Notes: a model not told the origin generated them from the sequence alone. Counted from the stretch's first letter, positions 1 to 8,289 are shown. The stretch is 46,414 nucleotides of DNA from Streptomyces termitum (GCF_014650175.1 NZ_BMUL01000028.1:1-46414), one strand, 5' to 3'. A program made the numbers and translations.

Positions 1-81
1 GCTCGCGATCCCGGCGTCCCGGCAGGCACGGGCGACACGAACAGCGATTTCGCCACGGTTGGCGATGAGCACCTTGCGCAC
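1..81 (-). CDS. Acyl-CoA carboxylase alpha subunit (biotin carboxylase), N-terminal fragment
   Basis: Only the first 27 codons are in the window; the gene continues past base 1. The GTG start (79-81) is preceded on the minus strand by AAGGAGGGAG, a strong ribosome site. The peptide reads (V/M)RKVLIANRGEIAVRVARAC, which is the first strand and nucleotide-fold entry of biotin carboxylases. In actinomycetes this subunit carries biotin carboxylase and biotin carboxyl carrier domains and works with the beta and epsilon subunits to make malonyl- or methylmalonyl-CoA. The beta and epsilon genes lie at 1835-3672, which supports this role. Domain content beyond residue 27 cannot be seen. Confidence 0.93.
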   Translation of the reverse strand, partial: MRKVLIANRGEIAVRVARACRDAGIAS

Positions 82-454
82 GATGGCTCCCTCCTTGAAA
101 CAAGCTGAGTTTAGGGACTGCCGACACGGCGTCTCGACCCGTCCCCAATGGTGAGCTTGCCCACACGGAGTGTGAATCGAGGCTCGCTCGGGTCGTGAAA
201 TCCCTTGTCGCACCACGGTACGCAGGGTTCCTTTACGGCACAGTAGCCCCGAGGTGTGGCACAGGTCTCTGTTCGTGGGGCCAGTCGCCGTTCGGGTTTC
301 TTTGTCGGGTCCCTACGAACAGGGTCAAGATTCTTTGCTCCACCAGCGGTCTTGGGGCTTCCCGTGAGAACCCTTGTCCGGCCGTTTACCGACCAGTAGC
401 CTTCCCGCTGTCGACCGTACTGTCGGTAACAAGCGAATCCAGGGGGTGGCCGAG
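82..454. other. Divergent intergenic region between carboxylase alpha gene and membrane protein gene
   Basis: This 373-bp stretch is less GC-rich than its neighbours and contains no convincing coding sequence. It should hold the promoters of both flanking divergent genes. One 8-bp inverted repeat is visible: TTACCGAC at 386-393 and GTCGGTAA at 422-429, about 30 bp upstream of the plus-strand gene. It could be an operator, but no known regulator site is recognised. The short open frames here overlap on both strands and look accidental. Confidence 0.5.
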
Positions 455-892
455 GTGGCCCGCAGACCGATCGCGTTCATCACGGCCGCCGTGCTCCTCG
501 TCGAGGCGCCCGCCGTCGTCGGCCTCAACGCGGTCATGGCCCGCTTCGTGGAGATCCAGTCCATGTCGCTCGACGGCCTCGACCCCGACCACATGGTCAC
601 CGGCACCTGGGCGCTCGGCATCGGCTCCGGCGCCGCCCTGCTCCTCTGCTCCCTGGTCGCCCTCGTCACCGGCGTCCGCGACCGCCGCCCCGGCCGGCTG
701 GGCCGGGGCCTGCTGATCGGCTGCGCGATCGTCCACGCCGTCCTCGGCGCGGTCGTCGTCGGCCTGGTCGGCTGGGCCGCCTTCGCCGTCCTGATGACGG
801 TCGTCGGCCTCGTCGTCCTCACCCTGGTGGCGTACGGGAAGGACCCCGAGGCGCCCGAAAAGGCCGAGGAGGCGCGGCCGCTGACGGTCTGA
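455..892 (+). CDS. Small integral membrane protein, unknown function
   Basis: This 145-aa protein has about four hydrophobic segments: one at the N-terminus, one near residues 45-70 and two in the C-terminal half. It ends in a charged tail, which is typical of small streptomycete membrane proteins. I chose the GTG at 455 because AGGGGG at 441-446 sits 8 nt upstream; an in-frame GTG at 446 and an ATG at 374 are weaker. It ends 8 bp before the stop of the convergent maf gene. No enzymatic motif is seen. Confidence 0.75.
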   Translation: MARRPIAFITAAVLLVEAPAVVGLNAVMARFVEIQSMSLDGLDPDHMVTGTWALGIGSGAALLLCSLVALVTGVRDRRPGRLGRGLLIGCAIVHAVLGAVVVGLVGWAAFAVLMTVVGLVVLTLVAYGKDPEAPEKAEEARPLTV

Positions 893-900
893 GGACCGGC

Positions 901-1521
901 TCAGACCGTCCAGAGGTCGGTGATCCGCACGTCCAGCCGGGCCAGCAGCCGCCGCAGCAGCGGCAGCGACAGGCCGATCACGTTCCCCGGGTCGCCGTCG
1001 ATGCCGTCCACGAACGGCGCCGACCGCCCGTCCAGGGTGAAGGCCCCGGCCACGTGCAGCGGTTCGCCGCTGGCGACGTACGCGGCGATCTCCTCGTCCG
1101 ACGGCTCGCCGAACCGCACCACCGTCGACGCCGTCGCCGACTCGTACCGCTTGGTCTCCGTGTCGTACACGCAGTGACCCGTCTGGAGGATGCCGACCCG
1201 GCCGCGCATGTCCTTCCAGCGGGCCGTCGCCTCCGCCGCGTCCGCCGGCTTGCCCAGCGCCCGGCCGTCCAGCTCCAGGACCGAGTCGCAGCCGACGACC
1301 AGCGCGCCGGACGCCTCCGGCCGGGCCGCCACGTGCGCCGCCTTGGCCTCCGCGAGGGCCAGCGCCAGCTCCGCCGGGGTCGGCGCGTGGACCTTGTCCT
1401 CGTCCACCCCGCTCACGATCACCTCGGGCTCGATCCCGGCCTGCCGGAGCAGGCCCAGGCGGGCGGGGGAGGCGGAGGCGAGGACGAGCCGGCGGGGCGC
1501 GGCCGGGTGATCAGCAGTCAT
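901..1521 (-). CDS. maf: Maf-like nucleoside triphosphate pyrophosphatase
   Basis: This 206-aa protein begins LVLASASPARLGLLRQAGI, the Maf signature in which the SxSPRR-type loop binds the phosphate. It continues with an internal VVGCDSVLELDGRALGKP segment, the conserved acidic active site. Maf proteins hydrolyse non-canonical or modified nucleotides to monophosphate and pyrophosphate. The length is normal for the family, with a slight insertion in the middle. The start at 1521 is the ATG just before the conserved first strand; longer upstream frames lack family similarity. It is co-directional with the small membrane gene and the carboxylase genes upstream. Confidence 0.93.
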   Translation of the reverse strand: MTADHPAAPRRLVLASASPARLGLLRQAGIEPEVIVSGVDEDKVHAPTPAELALALAEAKAAHVAARPEASGALVVGCDSVLELDGRALGKPADAAEATARWKDMRGRVGILQTGHCVYDTETKRYESATASTVVRFGEPSDEEIAAYVASGEPLHVAGAFTLDGRSAPFVDGIDGDPGNVIGLSLPLLRRLLARLDVRITDLWTV

Positions 1522-1535
1522 GGGGGGCAGCGTAC

Positions 1536-1664
1536 TCAGCGCGCGCCCGCCACGAGCATCAGGACGACCATGGCCAGCGCGAGCAGCACGCCCGACCGCC
1601 GCAGCATCTCCTGCGTCTCGCGCAGGAACTTGGGCGTCTTGTTCTCCGGGTCGGACCACAGCAT
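1536..1664 (-). CDS. mmpB: 42-aa single-span membrane protein, MmpB type
   Basis: The peptide starts MLWSDPENKTPKFLRETQEM and continues into one hydrophobic helix ending AGAR. Very similar 42-43-aa peptides next to maf are annotated in streptomycetes as morphogenic membrane protein MmpB; this identification is from memory. The N-terminal half is amphipathic and charged, so an Nin/Cout topology is likely. It lies 14 bp upstream of maf in the same direction and probably shares its transcript. The upstream ribosome site is weak. Longer in-frame starts exist up to 1796, but they would run through the terminator at 1777-1812. Confidence 0.75.
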   Translation of the reverse strand: MLWSDPENKTPKFLRETQEMLRRSGVLLALAMVVLMLVAGAR

Positions 1665-1776
1665 GGTCCCGATGGTGCGCCGGGCGGCCCCCGGGACGCC
1701 TGAGTACGCGTACTCAACCGCCCCGTGACTCCCGTGACACCCCGTCCCACCTGCGGTTCCCCGCCCGGACACGGCG

Positions 1777-1812
1777 GAGGGCCGGACCCCCCGCACACGG
1801 GGTCCGGCCCTC
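1777..1812 (-). terminator. Perfect 14-bp stem terminator after the epsilon subunit gene
   Basis: GAGGGCCGGACCCC (1777-1790) pairs with GGGGTCCGGCCCTC (1799-1812) around an 8-nt loop. It lies 22 bp beyond the epsilon gene stop. There is no U-tract, as is usual for streptomycete terminators. Confidence 0.75.
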
Positions 1813-1834
1813 GGGACCGCGCCCGTCCGGCCCG

Positions 1835-2047
1835 TCAGACGGGCCAGGCGGACCGGGCCCAGGCGCGCGGGCCCGGCCGGGGGTGGACCGAGCGGGCGAT
1901 CCGCGCCGGGTCCGACCAGCCCTCCGGAGCCGCCGGCCCGCCGCCGCCCGCGGCCGCCGCCGCCAGGACCGCGGCCCGTGCCCGCACCACCGCCAGCGCG
2001 GCGGCCAGCTCCTCGGGCGTCGGGTTGCCTCGTACGACCTTGATCAT
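1835..2047 (-). CDS. pccE: Acyl-CoA carboxylase epsilon subunit
   Basis: This 70-aa protein starts MIKVVRGNPTPEELAALAV-like (residues 1-20) and ends with a WSDPARIARS segment. Both are hallmarks of the small epsilon subunits found only with actinobacterial acyl-CoA carboxylases. The epsilon subunit stabilises and activates the alpha-beta complex. It lies 20 bp downstream of the beta subunit gene and is surely cotranscribed. The alanine-rich centre and the tryptophan near the C-terminus are typical. The symbol follows the S. coelicolor propionyl-CoA carboxylase naming and is less certain than the family. Confidence 0.9.
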   Translation of the reverse strand: MIKVVRGNPTPEELAAALAVVRARAAVLAAAAAGGGGPAAPEGWSDPARIARSVHPRPGPRAWARSAWPV

Positions 2048-2067
2048 CGTGCTGTCCCTCCCGAGGG

Positions 2068-3672
2068 CTAGAGCGGGATGTTGCCGTGCTTCTTCGGAGG
2101 CAGGGATTCCCGCTTGGTCCGCAGTTGGCGCAGGCCCTTCACGATCTGCGACCGGGTCTCCGAGGGCGGGATCACCCCGTCGACGTAACCGCGCTCGGCC
2201 GCGATGTACGGGTTGAGCAGGGTGTCCTCGTACTCCTGGATCAGCCGTGCCCGCACCGCCTCGACGTCCTCGCCGTTCGCCTCCGCCTCCGCGATCGTGC
2301 GGCGGTGCAGGATGTTGACGGCGCCCTGCGCGCCCATGACGGCGATCTGCGCCGTCGGCCACGCCAGGTTCAGGTCGGCGCCCAGGTGCTTGGAGCCCAT
2401 GACGTCGTACGCGCCGCCGAACGCCTTGCGGGTGATGACCGTGATCAGCGGGACCGTCGCCTCGGCGTACGCGTAGATCAGCTTCGCGCCGCGCCGGATG
2501 ATGCCGCCGTACTCCTGGTCCACGCCCGGCAGGAAGCCCGGCACGTCCACGAAGGTCAGGACCGGGATGTTGAAGGCGTCGCAGGTGCGGACGAAGCGCG
2601 CGGCCTTCTCGGAGGCGTCGATGTCCAGGCAGCCCGCGAACTGCATCGGCTGGTTGGCGACGACGCCGACCGGGAAGCCCTCCACCCGGCCGAAGCCGGT
2701 CAGGATGTTCGGCGCGAAGAGGGCCTGCGTCTCCAGGAAGTCGCCGTCGTCCACGACGTGCTCGATCACCCGGTGCATGTCGTACGGCTGGTTCGCCGAG
2801 TCCGGGATCAGCGCGTCGAGCTCCAGGTCGTCGCCCGAGACCCCGGTGTCGGCCTCCTCCGGGAAGGACGGCGGCTCGGAGAGGTTGTTCGACGGCAGGT
2901 ACGAGAGCAGCTGCTTCACGTACTCGACGGCGTCCTTCTCGTCGCCCGCCATGTGGTGCGCCACGCCCGACGTCGCGTTGTGCGTGCGGGCGCCGCCCAG
3001 CTCCTCGAAGCCCACGTCCTCGCCCGTCACCGTCTTGATGACGTCGGGGCCCGTGATGAACATGTGCGAGGTCTGGTCCACCATCACCGTGAAGTCGGTG
3101 ATCGCGGGGGAGTACACCGCGCCGCCCGCGCACGGGCCGACGACCAGCGAGATCTGCGGGATCACGCCCGACGCGTGGGTGTTGCGGCGGAAGATCTCGC
3201 CGTACATGCCGAGCGCGCTCACGCCCTCCTGGATGCGGGCGCCGCCGGAGTCGTTGATGCCGACGACCGGGCAGCCGGTCTTCAGCGCGAAGTCCATGAC
3301 CTTGATGATCTTCTGGCCGTAGGTCTCGCCCAGCGCGCCGCCGAAGACCGTGAAGTCCTGCGAGAAGACGGCCACCGGGCGGCCGTCCACCGTGCCGTAC
3401 CCCGTCACGACGCCGTCGCCGTACGGCCGGTTCTTCTCCAGGCCGAAGTTGGTCGACCGGTGCCGGGCCAGCTCGTCCAGTTCCACGAAGGAGCCCTCGT
3501 CCAGCAGCAGGGCGATCCGCTCGCGCGCGGTCAGCTTGCCCTTCGCGTGCTGCTTCTCCACCGCCCGTTCCGAACCGGCGTGCGTGGCCTCGTCGACGCG
3601 GCGCCTCAGGTCCGCGATCTTGCCCGCGGTCGTGTGAATGTCGATCTCGTACTGCTCTGCCGGCTCGGACAT
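2068..3672 (-). CDS. pccB: Acyl-CoA (propionyl-CoA) carboxylase beta subunit
   Basis: This 534-aa protein is a full-length biotin-dependent carboxyltransferase of the crotonase-like fold. The N-terminal oxyanion-hole region SGGARIQEG lies at residues 142-150 and GPCAGGAVYSPA at 179-190. The C-terminal half contains the VDVPGFLPG and AFGGAYDVMGSKH segments. The aspartate at residue 423 (AYDVMG) lines up, by hand, with Asp422 of S. coelicolor PccB, which is known to favour propionyl-CoA. The reaction transfers carboxyl from biotin on the alpha subunit to propionyl-CoA, giving methylmalonyl-CoA for polyketide and fatty acid precursors. It is followed by the epsilon gene. AGGGAG precedes the ATG at 3672. 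Confidence 0.95.
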   Translation of the reverse strand: MSEPAEQYEIDIHTTAGKIADLRRRVDEATHAGSERAVEKQHAKGKLTARERIALLLDEGSFVELDELARHRSTNFGLEKNRPYGDGVVTGYGTVDGRPVAVFSQDFTVFGGALGETYGQKIIKVMDFALKTGCPVVGINDSGGARIQEGVSALGMYGEIFRRNTHASGVIPQISLVVGPCAGGAVYSPAITDFTVMVDQTSHMFITGPDVIKTVTGEDVGFEELGGARTHNATSGVAHHMAGDEKDAVEYVKQLLSYLPSNNLSEPPSFPEEADTGVSGDDLELDALIPDSANQPYDMHRVIEHVVDDGDFLETQALFAPNILTGFGRVEGFPVGVVANQPMQFAGCLDIDASEKAARFVRTCDAFNIPVLTFVDVPGFLPGVDQEYGGIIRRGAKLIYAYAEATVPLITVITRKAFGGAYDVMGSKHLGADLNLAWPTAQIAVMGAQGAVNILHRRTIAEAEANGEDVEAVRARLIQEYEDTLLNPYIAAERGYVDGVIPPSETRSQIVKGLRQLRTKRESLPPKKHGNIPL

Positions 3673-3721
3673 CGGGATGCGGCTCCCTGCCTGGTCACGG
3701 GGGGTTCGTGGACTGCGAATG

Positions 3722-3742
3722 GGCTACTGACGGCCTACTGAC
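3722..3742. repeat. Two head-to-tail GGC(C)TACTGAC copies in the divergent pccB-birA promoter region
   Basis: GGCTACTGAC at 3722-3731 is followed directly by GGCCTACTGAC at 3732-3742. The pair sits about 50 bp upstream of the carboxylase start and 65 bp upstream of the biotin ligase start. It could bind a regulator of either gene, but no known site is recognised. Confidence 0.4.
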
Positions 3743-3806
3743 CCGTAGCGTATCGGCGCCGGTACGGCGGCGCAGTGCGGTCTATCCCACACCTAGTCTG
3801 GCTTGC

Positions 3807-4658
3807 ATGACGTCCTCCCACGGCTCCGGCAGCCCCTGGTCCGACCTCGGCCGGCCCCCGCTCAACGCGCGCGTCCTGCGCCAGGCCCTGCTCCTCCCCG
3901 ACGGCCTGTGGACCTCGCTCGACGTGGTGCCCCGCACCGGCTCCACCAACTCCGACCTCGCCGCCCGCGCCGCGGAACTCCCCGAGGGCGCCGTCCTCGT
4001 CGCCGAGGAGCAGACCGCCGCGCGCGGCCGGCTCGACCGCACCTGGAGCGCCCCCGCCCGCTCCGGCCTCTTCCTCTCCGTCCTCCTCAAGCCGGACGTC
4101 CCCGTCCACCGGCTCGGCTGGCTGCCGCTGCTCACCGGCGTCGCCGCCGCCGACGGCCTGGCGAAGGCCGCCGGCGTCGACGTCTCCCTCAAGTGGCCCA
4201 ACGACCTCCTGGTGAAGGTCGACGGCGAGGAGCGCAAGGCCGGCGGCATCCTCGCCGAGCGCGCCGGGGACGACGGCGTCGTCGTCGGCCTCGGCCTCAA
4301 CGTCTCCCTCGCCGCCGACGAGCTCCCCGTCCCCGGCGCCGGCTCCCTCCTCCTCGCGGGCGCGGTCTCCACCGACCGCGACACCCTGCTGCGGGCCGTC
4401 CTGCGCTCCCTCGCCGACCGGTACGGCGCCTGGGTCCGGGCGGGCGGCGACCCGGAGGCGTCCGGCATCCAGGCCGCCTACACGGACGGCTGCGCCACCC
4501 TCGGCCGCCGGGTCCGCGCCGAACTGCCCGGCGAGCGGACCCTGGAGGGCGAGGCGATCGGCGTGGACGGCGACGGCCGCCTGGTCGTCGCCACCGAGGG
4601 CGGCGGCACCGAGGCGGTCGGCGCGGGCGACATCGTCCACCTCCGCGCGGCCGGCTGA
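3807..4658 (+). CDS. birA: Biotin--[biotin carboxyl carrier protein] ligase
   Basis: This 283-aa protein activates biotin with ATP and attaches it to a carrier lysine. Visible motifs are the TGSTNSDL substrate loop near residue 45, AARGRLDRTW (the GRGRxGRxW-type adenylate loop, slightly degenerate), SLKWPNDLLV near residue 130 and a C-terminal SH3-like domain. There is no N-terminal helix-turn-helix, so this is a monofunctional ligase and not a repressor. It is divergent from the carboxylase beta gene, so the enzyme and its modification substrate sit side by side. The start at 3807 has no clear ribosome site, and TAGTCT lies just upstream, so the transcript could be leaderless. Confidence 0.93.
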   Translation: MTSSHGSGSPWSDLGRPPLNARVLRQALLLPDGLWTSLDVVPRTGSTNSDLAARAAELPEGAVLVAEEQTAARGRLDRTWSAPARSGLFLSVLLKPDVPVHRLGWLPLLTGVAAADGLAKAAGVDVSLKWPNDLLVKVDGEERKAGGILAERAGDDGVVVGLGLNVSLAADELPVPGAGSLLLAGAVSTDRDTLLRAVLRSLADRYGAWVRAGGDPEASGIQAAYTDGCATLGRRVRAELPGERTLEGEAIGVDGDGRLVVATEGGGTEAVGAGDIVHLRAAG

Positions 4659-4858
4659 CCGGACCGGCGGGCCGGGCGCACCGGCCGCGGGCGGGGGTGA
4701 CCCGGCTGTGACCGGGCGTTTCCGGGGCGCGACCGGCCGGGACTCCCCGGGCCGTTCCGGCGTGAGCCAGCCCACACCTGTCGTATCGTGGAGCGCGATC
4801 CAGGCGAACAGATCGGCAGGACAGTGGGCAGCGGCAGGGAACGGGCAGGAGGCGGCCG

Positions 4859-6037
4859 GTGACCGTCGACGACGCGAACACGGGCGACGACCGTCCCGGG
4901 AAGCCCGAGCCGTCCGCGGCGGACGGCCCCGCGGAACCCTCGGTGTACCCGACGCCGCACCACGCCGTCGACCACACGGCCGAGCCGACCGACGACCCGC
5001 TCGCCATCCGGCTCGAACAGCTCATCCTCGGCGCCGACCGCCGCTACACGCCCTTCCAGGCCGCCCGCACCGCCGGCGTCTCCATGGAGCTCGCCTCCCG
5101 CTTCTGGCGGGCGATGGGCTTCGCCGACATCGGCCAGGCCAAGGCGCTCACCGAGGCCGACGTCCTCGCCCTGCGGCGGCTCGCCGGCCTGGTCGAGGCG
5201 GGGCTGCTGAGCGAGCCGATGGCGGTCCAGGTCGCCCGGTCCACCGGGCAGACCACCGCCCGGCTGGCCGAATGGCAGATCGACTCCTTCCTGGAGGGGC
5301 TCACCGAGCCGCCGGAGCCCGGCATGACCCGCACCGAGGTGACGTATCCGCTGGTCGAACTCCTCCTTCCGGAACTGGAGGAGTTCCTCATCTACGTGTG
5401 GCGGCGCCAGCTCGCCGCCGCCACCGGCCGCGTCGTGCAGGCCGCCGACGACGAGGAGATGGTGGACCGCCGCCTCGCCGTCGGCTTCGCCGACCTCGTC
5501 GGCTTCACCCGGCTCACCCGCCGCCTGGAGGAGGAGGAGCTCGGCGAACTGGTCGAGGCCTTCGAGACCACCTGCGCCGACCTGGTCGCCGCGCACGGCG
5601 GCCGGCTGATCAAGACCCTCGGCGACGAGGTGCTGTACGCGGCGGACGATGCCGGCATCGCCGCCGAGATCGCGCTCCGCCTGATCGAGACCCTCAGCGA
5701 GGACGAGACGATGCCCGCGCTGCGCGTCGGCATCGCCTTCGGCACGGTGACGACCCGGATGGGCGACGTCTTCGGCACCACGGTCAACCTGGCGAGCCGG
5801 CTCACCTCGATAGCCCCCAAGGACACCGTCCTCGTCGACAGCGCCTTCGCGCAGGAGCTGACCCGCACCGGCGAGGTGCCGGTCTCGGAGGCCCAGGCGG
5901 CCGAGGAGGCGGCCCGCGCCGAGAAGGAGGGCCGGACCCCGGACGCGTACCGCTTCGCCCTCCAGCCGATGTGGCAGCGCTCCGTCCGCGGCCTCGGCAC
6001 GGTCGAACCCTGGCTCCTGGGCCGCCGCCCGACCTAG
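4859..6037 (+). CDS. cya: Class III adenylate cyclase
   Basis: This 392-aa protein has an N-terminal helical regulatory region (roughly residues 30-160) of the type seen in actinobacterial adenylate cyclases. A C-terminal cyclase homology domain follows. Catalytic elements visible are GFADLVGFTRL (first metal aspartate, about residue 210), LIKTLGDEVLYA (second metal aspartate) and GTTVNLASRL (transition-state Asn and Arg). It makes cAMP, which controls germination and development in streptomycetes. No membrane segment is present. The GTG start has AGGAGG 6 nt upstream. Its stop TAG (6035-6037) lies inside the left end of the 6034-6220 palindromic element. Confidence 0.92.
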   Translation: MTVDDANTGDDRPGKPEPSAADGPAEPSVYPTPHHAVDHTAEPTDDPLAIRLEQLILGADRRYTPFQAARTAGVSMELASRFWRAMGFADIGQAKALTEADVLALRRLAGLVEAGLLSEPMAVQVARSTGQTTARLAEWQIDSFLEGLTEPPEPGMTRTEVTYPLVELLLPELEEFLIYVWRRQLAAATGRVVQAADDEEMVDRRLAVGFADLVGFTRLTRRLEEEELGELVEAFETTCADLVAAHGGRLIKTLGDEVLYAADDAGIAAEIALRLIETLSEDETMPALRVGIAFGTVTTRMGDVFGTTVNLASRLTSIAPKDTVLVDSAFAQELTRTGEVPVSEAQAAEEAARAEKEGRTPDAYRFALQPMWQRSVRGLGTVEPWLLGRRPT

Positions 6038-6220
6038 GGCCTGTCTGACGATTCCCGCTGGGTCCGGCCCGCCCGGCACGCACTCCCCCAGAGGGGGGAC
6101 CCCCAGCCGCACGGCCGAAACGCCCAAGTAGCTCCGCTACAAGGGCGCCCCGGCCGCACGCCGATCGCACGCACCGAACGACCCGGCCTGATCCGACGCG
6201 AATTATCAGACAGGCCCTAG
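6034..6220. mobile_element. 187-bp MITE-like element with 15-bp perfect terminal inverted repeats
   Basis: CTAGGGCCTGTCTGA at 6034-6048 is repeated inverted, without mismatch, at 6206-6220. The inverted similarity continues imperfectly for about 20 more bases, ending in GGCC on both sides. An internal hairpin at 6121-6147 pairs CGCCCAAGTAGC with GCTACAAGGGCG around a 3-nt loop. The element has no coding capacity. It supplies the TAG stop of the adenylate cyclase gene. I recall near-identical sequences scattered in many streptomycete genomes, but could not search. It could act as a transposable MITE, a terminator or an RNA structure. Confidence 0.75.
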
Positions 6221-6258
6221 GATCCCGGTGAACAGTCGTTAACCGGGAGGGTCGAGGT

Positions 6259-7053
6259 ATGTCCGAGCAGCGTTTCGGCGAGTTCGTGGCGGTACGCAGG
6301 GACGGGGACGGGCACGTCGCCGAGTTCGTCCTCGACCGGCCCAGGGCCATGAACGCGGTCTCCTCCGAGATGGCCCGCTCGCTGGCCGCCGCCTGCGCGG
6401 CCCTGGCCGCCGACCCCTCGGTCCGGGTCACCGTCCTGACCTCCTCCCACGACCGGGCCTTCTGCGTCGGCGCCGACCTCAAGGAGCGCAACTCCTTCAC
6501 CGACGCCGACCTGGTCCGCCAGCGGCCCACCGCCCGCGCCGCCTACACCGGCGTCCTGGAGCTGCCCATGCCGACGGTCGCCGCCGTGCACGGCTTCGCC
6601 CTCGGCGGCGGCTACGAGCTGGCGCTCGCCTGTGACCTGATCGTCGCCGACGCCAGCACGGTGGTGGGCCTGCCGGAGGTCTCCGTCGGCGTCATCCCCG
6701 GCGGCGGCGGCACCCAGTTGCTGCCGCGCCGGGTGGGCGCGGCGCGCGCCGCCGAACTGGTCTTCACCGCCCGCCGGGTGGAGGCCGCCGAGGCGCACGC
6801 CCTGGGCCTGGTGGACGTGGTCGCCGAGGACGCCCGGGAGGCGGCCCTGGAACTGGCCGGCCGGATCGCGGCGAACTCGCCGGTGGGGCTGCGCGCGGCG
6901 AAGCGGGCGATGCGGCTGGGCCAGGGCCTGGACCTGCGGGCGGGCCTGGAGGTCGAGGACGCGGCCTGGCGCTCGGTGGCCTTCTCCGGCGACCGCGCGG
7001 AGGGCGTGGCGGCCTTCAACGAGAAGCGGAAGCCGCAGTGGCCCGGCGAGTGA
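6259..7053 (+). CDS. Enoyl-CoA hydratase/isomerase family protein
   Basis: This 264-aa protein has a complete crotonase fold. The first oxyanion-hole segment is FCVGADLKER (about residues 73-82). GFALGGGYELALACD (113-127) provides the second glycine and the first candidate catalytic glutamate. LPEVSVGVIPGGGGTQLLPR carries the second glutamate. Both glutamates expected of a hydratase are present. It is a likely beta-oxidation or branched-chain amino-acid catabolism enzyme. The ATG at 6259 follows GGGAGG. It stands alone between the MITE-like element and the diguanylate cyclase gene. Confidence 0.9.
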   Translation: MSEQRFGEFVAVRRDGDGHVAEFVLDRPRAMNAVSSEMARSLAAACAALAADPSVRVTVLTSSHDRAFCVGADLKERNSFTDADLVRQRPTARAAYTGVLELPMPTVAAVHGFALGGGYELALACDLIVADASTVVGLPEVSVGVIPGGGGTQLLPRRVGAARAAELVFTARRVEAAEAHALGLVDVVAEDAREAALELAGRIAANSPVGLRAAKRAMRLGQGLDLRAGLEVEDAAWRSVAFSGDRAEGVAAFNEKRKPQWPGE

Positions 7054-7154
7054 GGCACCCGCGCCGCCGTCACCGCGCGTGACGTTCTCACTTTCCGTGA
7101 GCTTCGGTGACGTCCCGGAAGGGAAAACGGATCATTCGTATCTAAGCTGGAGGA

Positions 7155-8288
7155 ATGGGAGAGGACGGACGGCTGCGGGCCGTAGTGGCGCTGGCGCAGG
7201 GGATGGCCGCGGCGCACACTCCGCGCGAGTTCTGGTGGGCCGCCGCGCTCGGCGCCTGCCGGGGCCTGGACGGGAGCTTCGGCGCCCTGTCGGTCTGGGA
7301 GCGGGACCACGGGCGGCTGCGGGTGCTGGTGAACGCCGGGGAGCGGGCCGAGGGGGAGGAGGAGTTCCCGGACGCGGAGACGTATCCGGTGCACCAGTTC
7401 CCCGAGATCACCGAGTTCCTGCACGAGCGGTGGGCGGTCGGCGGCGGCCCGAGCGCGTGGGTGGAGAGCGCCGACGCGCCGGTGGCCACCGGCCGCGTCC
7501 AGGGCCTGCGGCGGCGCGGCCGGGCCTGCTGCGTGGTCGCCCCGGTGGTCCTGCACGGACGCGCCTGGGGTGAGCTGTACGTCGCCCGGAGGCCGGGGCA
7601 GAAACCTTTCCTCCGGGCCGACGCCGAGTTCGCGAACGTCCTCGCGGCGGTCGTCGCCGCCGGCATCGCCCAGGCCGAACGGCTCGAAGAGGTCCGCAAG
7701 CTCGCCTTCACCGACCCGCTCACCGGCCTCGCCAACCGCCGCGCGGTCGACGCCCGCCTCGACGAGGCCATCGAGCGCCACCGCGCCGACGGCGCCGTCG
7801 TCAGCCTCGTCGTCTGCGACCTCAACGGCCTCAAACGGGTCAACGACACCCACGGCCACGCCGTCGGCGACCGCCTCCTCGAACGCTTCGGCTCCGTCCT
7901 CTCCCGCTGCGGCGCCCGCCTCCCCGGGGCCCTCGCCGCCCGCCTCGGCGGCGACGAGTTCTGCCTCCTGGCGGTGGGGCCGCCGGCCGACGAGGTCGTC
8001 GCGGTCGCGGAGGAGCTCTGCGTCCGCGCCGCCGCACTCGAACTCGGCGAGGGCGTCGCCTGCGGGGTCGCCTCCACCGGCGACCCCATCGGCCCGCTCC
8101 GCTCCGCCCGCCGCCTCTTCCGCCTCGCCGACGCCGCCCAGTACCAGGCCAAGGCCGCCCGCTCCGCGAAACCGGTGGTGGCCGGCCGCGACGGCACCGT
8201 CGTCCGCCTCGCCGACGCCCCGCCCGGCACCCGCGACCGCCGCCGCTTCCGGGACGCGCCGCCGGCGGAGCTCCCGCCGGAGCCGTGA
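7155..8288 (+). CDS. GAF-GGDEF diguanylate cyclase
   Basis: This 377-aa cytoplasmic protein has a GAF-like sensor (about residues 10-170) followed by a GGDEF domain that begins at LAFTDPLTGLANRRA. The active-site motif RLGGDEF is intact at residues 263-269, so it should make cyclic di-GMP from two GTP. The product-inhibition site is not recognisable: where RxxD is expected, five residues before GGDEF, the sequence reads LPGA. There is no EAL domain. From memory it corresponds to streptomycete CdgE. Cyclic di-GMP controls the BldD checkpoint of development. It starts 101 bp after the hydratase gene with GCTGGAGGA upstream. Confidence 0.9.
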   Translation: MGEDGRLRAVVALAQGMAAAHTPREFWWAAALGACRGLDGSFGALSVWERDHGRLRVLVNAGERAEGEEEFPDAETYPVHQFPEITEFLHERWAVGGGPSAWVESADAPVATGRVQGLRRRGRACCVVAPVVLHGRAWGELYVARRPGQKPFLRADAEFANVLAAVVAAGIAQAERLEEVRKLAFTDPLTGLANRRAVDARLDEAIERHRADGAVVSLVVCDLNGLKRVNDTHGHAVGDRLLERFGSVLSRCGARLPGALAARLGGDEFCLLAVGPPADEVVAVAEELCVRAAALELGEGVACGVASTGDPIGPLRSARRLFRLADAAQYQAKAARSAKPVVAGRDGTVVRLADAPPGTRDRRRFRDAPPAELPPEP

Positions 8289-8289
8289 C

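Noticed and set aside
195..822. Several overlapping frames upstream of and over the first membrane gene
   Set aside because: They lack start signals and hydrophobic pattern; only the frame starting at 455 encodes regular membrane helices.
2086..3741. A plus-strand open frame of 551 codons opposite the carboxylase beta gene
   Set aside because: Its protein is rich in Arg, Asp, His and Val with no family features, while the minus strand encodes a full carboxyltransferase.
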